Assembly (NCBI GenBank): GCA_902766855.1
Contig: CACXFE010000196.1
Coordinates: 1-5,150 of the forward strand
Direction: 5' to 3'
Origin: Oscillospiraceae bacterium
GTDB lineage: Bacteria; Bacillota; Clostridia; Oscillospirales; Acutalibacteraceae
Length of the DNA: 5,150 nucleotides
The notes under the pieces are model-generated. The model did no database searches. It worked only from the letters and a program-made list of their open reading frames with translations, and was not told the origin of the DNA. Below, piece by piece: positions 1 to 3,757 of the stretch. A program made the translations under genes and the position numbers. Every line of letters begins with the position of its first letter. Position 1 is the first letter of the stretch.

Positions 1-1
1 C

Positions 2-79
2 AACGATTTGATTTATCAAGACAACTACGAAATCAAACACGACGGAACGCAATGCAAAATAAAAGGCGGTGTCGAATAG
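2..79 (+). CDS. 3' end of an unidentified gene (25 codons visible)
   Basis: An open frame runs from the window edge to a TAG stop at 77-79 and encodes 25 residues ending in KIKGGVE. The piece is polar and charged, with no membrane segment or motif I recognise, so I assign no function. It is taken as a real gene end because the frame is open from the edge and a strong terminator hairpin on the same strand starts about 24 bases after the stop. A weaker hairpin (65-71 with 80-86) straddles the stop codon itself. The short length means the frame could be open by chance; the terminator is the main support. Confidence 0.5.
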   Translation, partial: NDLIYQDNYEIKHDGTQCKIKGGVE

Positions 80-93
80 CACCGTCCAAAGGG

Positions 94-220
94 ATATTGT
101 AGGGGCGGATGCCTTCCATCCGCCCGTTTTTTTATGTTTATCGGAACTGCCTGTTCCATTATTGGTTATGTAATTACAAAAAGGAGGGCAGATGCAACAA
201 GATAAAAACCCCTACAATAT
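94..220. mobile_element. Putative MITE-like element with 12-bp terminal inverted repeats
   Basis: ATATTGTAGGGG (94-105) is matched perfectly by its reverse complement CCCCTACAATAT (209-220), enclosing 103 bases with no gene of normal length. Inside are a 9-bp GC-rich hairpin (103-125), a small hairpin (GGAAC 143-147 with GTTCC 153-157) and a 10-bp perfect palindrome TGTAATTACA (169-178). A TA dinucleotide occurs at the same place in each arm (95-96 and 218-219), so the arms could be read as a 9-bp repeat flanked by a TA target duplication, as IS630/mariner-type elements make. Because ATAT is itself near-symmetric, duplication and repeat cannot be told apart here. From memory, GTAGGGGCGGATG-type hairpins recur in Clostridia genomes, but copy number cannot be seen in this window. 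The alternative is an ordinary terminator that happens to sit in a larger fold. Confidence 0.45.
103..133 (+). terminator. Rho-independent terminator after the first gene
   Basis: GGGCGGATG (103-111) pairs perfectly with CATCCGCCC (117-125) across a 5-base loop. One G and then seven T (127-133) follow. This is a strong intrinsic terminator on the + strand, about 24 bases after the stop at 79. It lies within the inverted-repeat element, so the element may supply the gene's terminator. Confidence 0.8.
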
Positions 221-281
221 TACTAAAAAGAAAGGAAAACACGCAAAAAATTTTCCGTCGCGGGCGCGCCTTTTTGCTTGA
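192..281 (+). CDS. Candidate 29-residue leader or spurious small ORF
   Basis: AAGGAGGG at 181-188 is the best Shine-Dalgarno match upstream of the MATE gene. It stands 3-4 bases before an ATG at 192 that opens 29 codons, ending at TGA 279-281. The predicted peptide is basic, with several lysines and arginines towards the end, and has no recognisable domain. Its start lies inside the inverted-repeat element and its end overlaps the proposed -35 box and hairpin upstream of the MATE gene. It may be a leader peptide, a ribosome site carried by the mobile repeat, or chance. No stretch of repeated regulatory codons is obvious. Confidence rests only on the ribosome binding site. Confidence 0.2.
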   Translation: MQQDKNPYNITKKKGKHAKNFPSRARLFA

Positions 282-301
282 TTTCTTGCGCAAAAAGGTG
301 T
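266..301 (+). other. Hairpin in the MATE upstream region
   Basis: CCTTTTTGC (269-277) is the exact reverse complement of GCAAAAAGG (290-298). With outer pairs 266-268/299-301 (two of them G-T) the stem reaches 12 pairs around a 12-base loop. No T-run follows on the + strand, so it is not a standard terminator. It overlaps the proposed promoter, and could be a DNA dyad for a regulator or a fold in a longer upstream transcript. Confidence 0.35.
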
Positions 302-306
302 ATAAA
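278..306 (+). promoter_or_regulatory. Possible sigma-A promoter of the MATE gene
   Basis: TTGATT (278-283) and TATAAA (301-306) are separated by 17 bases. That is 4/6 and 5/6 to the sigma-A consensus with ideal spacing. Transcription would start near 312-314 and leave about 25 untranslated bases before the ATG at 339. Transcription arriving from the upstream gene should stop at the terminator at 103-133, so a promoter between the two genes is expected. Confidence 0.45.
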
Positions 307-338
307 TACAAAGGTATTTCAAAAAGCGAGATGTTTTT

Positions 339-1748
339 ATGTTTTTCAAGCACAATGCGGTGGATATGCTGCATGGTTCCCTTTTCAAAAATATTCTGTT
401 GTTTACACTGCCGATCATGCTCTCCAATCTGCTGCAATTATTCTTCAATGCGGCGGATCTGATCGTGGTAGGGAGATTCTGCGGCAGCCGCTCGGTTGCG
501 GCGGTGGGCGCCACCACCTCGATCATTCATTTATTGGTCAACCTGTTTATCGGGCTATCCATCGGAGCGGGGATCGCGGTTGCCAACGCGTTCGGCGCCG
601 GGGATGAGGAAGAGATCCGCAAAACCGTGCATACCGCCATTCCCACCGCGTTTTTCAGCGGCGCGGTGCTGACGGGGATCGGGATCGCGGTATCCGGCGG
701 ATTGCTGGAACTGATGGCTACGCCCGCGGATATTATCGGAAAATCGGATGTTTATTTAAAAATCTATTTCTGCGGCACCGTTTTTACCCTGCTTTATAAT
801 TTCGGCGCCGCCATTCTTCGCGCGGTGGGCAATACCGTCAGCCCCCTGCTGTATCTGACCGCGGCGGGATTGGTCAATATTGTGCTGAACATTCTGTTTG
901 TAACGGTCTTTCATATGGATGTGGCGGGGGTGGCGCTTGCCACGGTGATTTCACAGTTGATTTCCGCTTTGTTGGTGACGGTCGCCCTGATGCGGCGGCA
1001 GGATTCTTGCCGTTTGATTTGGCGGAAAATGCGTTTTCATGCTTCCGCGTTCCGAAAAATCATTCACATCGGGTTGCCCGCCGGGATTCAATCCGTGCTT
1101 TTTTCTTTCTCCAATGTGATCATCCAATCCTCGGTCAATTCCTTCGGCTCCGCCGCCATTTCGGGCAGTGCGGCTGCCGGCAATATTGAAGGCTTCATCT
1201 GGGTTTTAATGGATTCTTTCCAGCAAACCGTTATGAACTTTATCGGGCAAAACATCGGGGCAAAGAAAATGGATCGCGTCCGGCGCATCCCCTGGATCTG
1301 CCTGCTGTTGGTAACGGTGACCTGGATGCTTGCGGGGATCCCTGCGTATCTCTTTGCCCGCCCCCTGCTGCGTATTTATATCACCGACTCCGAGGCGGCG
1401 ATCGGATACGGCGTCATCCGGATGACATATATCGCTTTCGTCTATTATCTCTGCGGCTATATGAATGTGATGAGCGGCACCTTGCGCGGGCTTGGCTGTT
1501 CCACCACCCCCATGGTGATCTCGATCATCGGCATCTGCCTTTTCCGCGTGGTGTGGCTGTTCGGCGTTTTCTCCATTCCCGCCTATCATACCTTTGATGT
1601 GATCTTTCTGTCATATCCTATTTCCTGGGCGTTTTCGCTGGCGGCGGAGTTGATCGCCTATCTGATTGTACTGCGCCACAGAATGCGGCGTTTGTCGCCG
1701 CCTGTATCGCCCGTTTCACTTCATCCTTTGCCCTTTTCGCATCATTAA
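339..1748 (+). CDS. MATE family multidrug efflux transporter
   Basis: A 469-residue, strongly hydrophobic membrane protein, the usual length and 12-helix pattern of MATE (NorM/DinF/MepA-like) antiporters. These export cationic drugs or metabolites in exchange for Na+ or H+. Two MatE domains are visible, roughly residues 16-176 and 238-400. Recognisable family sequence includes the first helix (FTLPIMLSNLLQ, with Asp40 in NAAD at the position of the conserved ion-coupling Asp), RAVGN at 161-165, GLPAG at 245-249, RGLGCS at 383-388 and YPISW near the last helices. The tail after about residue 445 is basic then proline-rich. The ATG at 339 has only a weak ribosome site (AGCGAG, 325-330); ATG 366 (Met10) would start nearer the usual family start, but its GGTGG lies too close. 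The gene has its own terminator and is probably monocistronic. Substrate cannot be inferred. Confidence 0.93.
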   Translation: MFFKHNAVDMLHGSLFKNILLFTLPIMLSNLLQLFFNAADLIVVGRFCGSRSVAAVGATTSIIHLLVNLFIGLSIGAGIAVANAFGAGDEEEIRKTVHTAIPTAFFSGAVLTGIGIAVSGGLLELMATPADIIGKSDVYLKIYFCGTVFTLLYNFGAAILRAVGNTVSPLLYLTAAGLVNIVLNILFVTVFHMDVAGVALATVISQLISALLVTVALMRRQDSCRLIWRKMRFHASAFRKIIHIGLPAGIQSVLFSFSNVIIQSSVNSFGSAAISGSAAAGNIEGFIWVLMDSFQQTVMNFIGQNIGAKKMDRVRRIPWICLLLVTVTWMLAGIPAYLFARPLLRIYITDSEAAIGYGVIRMTYIAFVYYLCGYMNVMSGTLRGLGCSTTPMVISIIGICLFRVVWLFGVFSIPAYHTFDVIFLSYPISWAFSLAAELIAYLIVLRHRMRRLSPPVSPVSLHPLPFSHH

Positions 1749-1757
1749 CTTTTCCCG

Positions 1758-1792
1758 CCTGATCTGTGCAGATTGTGCAGATCAGGTTTTTT
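1758..1792 (+). terminator. Rho-independent terminator of the MATE gene
   Basis: CCTGATCTG (1758-1766) pairs perfectly with CAGATCAGG (1778-1786). Three further inner pairs (two G-T) leave a 5-base loop, and six T follow (1787-1792). It starts 10 bases after the MATE stop and separates that gene from the peroxidase operon. Confidence 0.88.
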
Positions 1793-1831
1793 GCATAAAA
1801 TGCCTTTTTTCGGAAAAAATATAAAAAAGAC

Positions 1832-1860
1832 TTGACAAACTCAATTTAATTTGATACAAT
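1832..1860 (+). promoter_or_regulatory. Strong sigma-A promoter of the gpx-trxA-trxB operon
   Basis: TTGACA (1832-1837) is a perfect -35 box. A 17-base spacer leads to TACAAT (1855-1860), 5/6 to the -10 consensus. An A-rich stretch just upstream (1814-1829) could act as an UP element. Transcription should begin around 1867-1868, giving a leader of about 25 bases with a consensus ribosome site. It is the best promoter in the window and the only clear one for the next three genes. Confidence 0.85.
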
Positions 1861-1867
1861 TTATTTG
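1841..1867. promoter_or_regulatory. Candidate MarR/OhrR-like operator over the promoter
   Basis: The spacer holds TCAATTTAATTTGA (1841-1854), symmetric at 12 of 14 positions. CAATTTAATTTG (1842-1853) is then echoed by CAATTTATTTG (1857-1867), the same sequence minus one A, with a period of 15 bases. The two units cover the spacer, the -10 box and the start site, where a repressor would block transcription. From memory, Bacillus OhrR operators are AT-rich dyads of the TACAATT-AAATTGTA kind in 15-bp tandem, so the arrangement is similar, though the bases are not identical. AT-rich promoters give chance dyads, hence moderate confidence. No regulator gene lies in the window. Confidence 0.4.
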
Positions 1868-1877
1868 GAAAAAATCA

Positions 1878-1885
1878 AAGGAGGT
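1878..1885 (+). promoter_or_regulatory. Ribosome binding site that fixes the gpx start
   Basis: AAGGAGGT ends 6 bases before the ATG at 1892, an ideal distance. An in-frame TTG at 1865 would place this site inside the coding region and would start at or before the predicted transcription start, so ATG 1892 is chosen. Confidence 0.9.
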
Positions 1886-1891
1886 CTTTCC

Positions 1892-2431
1892 ATGTCAATC
1901 TATGATTACAAAGTCAAAAAAAGAAGAGAAGGCGAACTGGATCTTGCCACTTTGCAAGGCAAAATTCTGTTGATTGTCAACACCGCGACAGGCTGTGGAT
2001 TCACCCCGCAGTATGAAGGGTTGGAGACTCTCTATGAAAAGTACCACGATCAAGGGCTTGAAATTCTTGATTTCCCTTGCAATCAATTCGGGCATCAGGC
2101 ACCGGGGGATGACGCGGAAATTCACGAATTTTGCACCGCCAAATACAAAACACAATTCGATCAACTGGCGAAAATCGATGTAAACGGCGAAAAAGAAGAA
2201 CCGCTTTTCACATTCCTGAAAGCCGCCATGCCGGAAGAGGAAGTGAAAGGGCTGAAAAATAAAATGGCCATGAAAGCCATCGAAAAAATCAGCACCACCG
2301 CCACGAAACCGGGCGATATTAAATGGAATTTCACTAAGTTTTTAGTAGACCGCGCAGGCAATGTGGTCAAGAGATATGTTCCCACCTGCACGCCGGCGGA
2401 AATCGAAAAAGATTTGGTTGATTTACTGTAA
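1892..2431 (+). CDS. gpx: Glutathione-peroxidase-family thiol peroxidase (Cys type, probably thioredoxin-dependent)
   Basis: A 179-residue thioredoxin-fold peroxidase that reduces H2O2 or organic hydroperoxides in the cytoplasm; no signal peptide is seen. The catalytic residue is Cys35 in TGCGFTPQYEGLE (codon TGT at 1994-1996, not a selenocysteine TGA). The rest of the catalytic tetrad is present: Gln69 in NQFGHQ, and Trp145-Asn146 in WNFTKF. FPCNQFG (61-67) is the second family signature. Cys81 in EIHEFC sits where yeast and plant thioredoxin-dependent GPXs carry their resolving cysteine, so thioredoxin rather than glutathione is the likely donor, in line with trxA and trxB downstream. The stretch 113-143 between the LF..LK helix and WNF is longer than in short bacterial GPXs of about 160 residues; I recall similar lengths in clostridial homologues. 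Cys63 and Cys166 are extra. Start ATG 1892 has a perfect ribosome site. First gene of the operon. Confidence 0.93.
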   Translation: MSIYDYKVKKRREGELDLATLQGKILLIVNTATGCGFTPQYEGLETLYEKYHDQGLEILDFPCNQFGHQAPGDDAEIHEFCTAKYKTQFDQLAKIDVNGEKEEPLFTFLKAAMPEEEVKGLKNKMAMKAIEKISTTATKPGDIKWNFTKFLVDRAGNVVKRYVPTCTPAEIEKDLVDLL

Positions 2432-2465
2432 AACACCGTTTAAAAACAGAAAGGAAGAAAAAACC

Positions 2466-2780
2466 ATGGCGATTATTCCTGTCACCTATGAACATTTTGA
2501 AGAAGAAGTGCTGAAATCCGATCTGCCCGTATTGGCTGATTTTAACGCGGATTGGTGCGGCCCCTGCCGGATGCTCGCCCCGATTTTGGAGCAAATCGCG
2601 GAAGAACGGAGCGATTGCAAAGTCGTTTCGATCAATGTGGATGACGAAAGCGAACTGGCCGAGCAGTTTGAGGTTTCCTCGATCCCCTGTGTCGTCTTGT
2701 TCAAAGGCGGCAAAGAGGCCGCGCGCAGCGTCGGGCTTCGCCCCAAAGAGGCTTTGGAAGGATTATTGGGTGAAAACTGA
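2466..2780 (+). CDS. trxA: Thioredoxin
   Basis: A 104-residue classical thioredoxin, the normal family length, acting as a cytoplasmic dithiol reductant. The redox site WCGPC is at 30-34, preceded by the buried Asp25 in DFNADWCGPC, and the cis-proline is Pro74 in SIPC. Gly81-Gly82 and Gly90 match the later strands. Two features are odd: Cys75 directly after the cis-proline, where thioredoxins usually have Thr, and another non-active-site cysteine at 51. The start is ATG 2466 with AAGGA at 2451-2455. The frame extends upstream to 2361, but that part overlaps the gpx end and lacks thioredoxin sequence. It lies 34 bases after gpx with no terminator between, and its TGA overlaps the trxB ATG by one base. 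It should pass electrons from TrxB to the upstream peroxidase and to other partners. Confidence 0.95.
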   Translation: MAIIPVTYEHFEEEVLKSDLPVLADFNADWCGPCRMLAPILEQIAEERSDCKVVSINVDDESELAEQFEVSSIPCVVLFKGGKEAARSVGLRPKEALEGLLGEN

Positions 2781-3688
2781 TGTTTGATATCATCATTATC
2801 GGTGCCGGCCCCGCGGGGCTGACCGCCGCCATCTATGCCCGGCGCGCCGCGAAATCGGTTCTGGTTTTAGAAGCCACGGCTTACGGCGGGCAAATCATCA
2901 ACACGCCGGATATTGAAAACTACCCTGTCGCGGCGCATATTTCCGGGTTTGATTTTGCCACCAAAGTATACGAACAGGCAAAAGCACTCGGCGCGGAGAT
3001 CGTATTTGAAAAAGCCGTGGAAATTGAGGATCACGGAACAGAAAAAGCCGTCATTACAGCGAAAAACCGCTATATCGGCAAAGCGTTGATCCTGGCCACC
3101 GGCTCGGAAAACAGAAAACTCGGCTTGGAAAAGGAAGACAGCCTTGTAGGGCGCGGCGTTTCCTACTGTGCCACTTGTGACGGCGCATTTTACCGCGGAA
3201 AAAAAGTAGCGGTGGTCGGCGGAGGCAATACCGCATTGGAAGACGCCCTTTATCTTGCCGATTTAGCGGAATCGGTCACGCTGATCCACCGGCGGGATTC
3301 TTTCCGCGGCGAAGAAGGCACGGTTGCCCGCCTGAAAGAGAAACCCAACATTCATTTTATGTATAACAGCAATGTTACAAAATTACTCGCCGAGAAGCGG
3401 CTGACCGCCATCGAGGTGACCGATCGAAACGGAGCGGTAACCGAACTGGCCGTGGACGGGCTTTTCATCGCGGTGGGGCGCATCCCGGAGAATCAGAATT
3501 TCGCCGCGCTGATCAGGCTGGACGAGGCCGGTTATATCCAAGCCGGTGAAAACTGCCACACCAATCTGCCCGGCATTTTTACAGCGGGCGATAACCGCAC
3601 AAAAGAAGTACGCCAGTTGGTGACCGCCACGGCCGATGGCGCCGTTGCCGCCACCGAAGCGGTCAAATATATCGCGGCCCTTTCTTAA
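2780..3688 (+). CDS. trxB: Thioredoxin reductase (low-Mr, FAD, NADPH type)
   Basis: A 302-residue flavoprotein of the bacterial low-molecular-weight class (usual length 300-320), which transfers electrons from a pyridine nucleotide through FAD to thioredoxin. The N-terminal FAD site GAGPAG is at 8-13, followed by YGGQI (35-39). The redox cysteines Cys130 and Cys133 form CATC in YCATCDGAF. The nucleotide domain has GGGNTA at 147-152 and HRRDSFR at 170-176; the two arginines after His are the usual NADPH 2'-phosphate contacts, so NADPH preference is inferred. The second FAD motif is AGDNR (269-273) followed by RQLVTATADGAVAA. GGGNTA replaces the commoner GGGDSA, a mild variation. The ATG overlaps the trxA stop (TGATG) and has no good ribosome site of its own, so translational coupling to trxA is likely. 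Last gene of the operon, ended by the hairpin at 3707. Confidence 0.96.
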   Translation: MFDIIIIGAGPAGLTAAIYARRAAKSVLVLEATAYGGQIINTPDIENYPVAAHISGFDFATKVYEQAKALGAEIVFEKAVEIEDHGTEKAVITAKNRYIGKALILATGSENRKLGLEKEDSLVGRGVSYCATCDGAFYRGKKVAVVGGGNTALEDALYLADLAESVTLIHRRDSFRGEEGTVARLKEKPNIHFMYNSNVTKLLAEKRLTAIEVTDRNGAVTELAVDGLFIAVGRIPENQNFAALIRLDEAGYIQAGENCHTNLPGIFTAGDNRTKEVRQLVTATADGAVAATEAVKYIAALS

Positions 3689-3706
3689 TTTTTCAGGATA
3701 AAACAA

Positions 3707-3753
3707 GAGGCTGCCGCCGGGTACTCTCAACCGGCAGCAGCCTCCGCTTTTTT
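3707..3753. terminator. Bidirectional terminator between trxB and the EF-G gene
   Basis: Bases 3707-3720 and 3731-3744 form a 14-position GC-rich stem with a single C-A mismatch and a 10-base loop. Six T (3748-3753) follow on the + strand and terminate the peroxidase operon, whose last stop is at 3688. Read on the minus strand, the hairpin is followed by TTGTTTT, so it can also end the EF-G transcript, whose stop codon at 3758-3760 is only 13 bases away. One element serves both convergent units. Confidence 0.88.
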
Positions 3754-3757
3754 ATTG

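Noticed and set aside
65..86. Seven-pair hairpin straddling the first gene's stop codon
   Set aside because: It has an 8-base loop, one G-T pair and no T-run. The real terminator is the stronger hairpin at 103-133.
1206..1589. 127-codon minus strand ORF inside the MATE gene
   Set aside because: The composition is a His/Asp/Gly-rich shadow of membrane-protein codons, no motif is visible, and the sense frame is a clear MATE protein.
1832..1870. PerR box at the peroxidase promoter
   Set aside because: No sequence close to the TTATAAT-N-ATTATAA consensus is present. The dyad seen fits a MarR/OhrR-like pattern better.
1865..1891. TTG start extending the peroxidase by nine residues
   Set aside because: It would begin at or before the predicted transcription start and contain the consensus ribosome site; ATG 1892 fits that site exactly.
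1994..1996. Selenocysteine at the peroxidase active site
   Set aside because: The codon is TGT (Cys), and there is no in-frame TGA before the stop, so no SECIS element is needed.
2361..2465. Upstream extension of the thioredoxin frame into the end of gpx
   Set aside because: The extension overlaps conserved gpx sequence in another frame and has no thioredoxin-fold sequence. ATG 2466 gives the normal family length and N-terminus.
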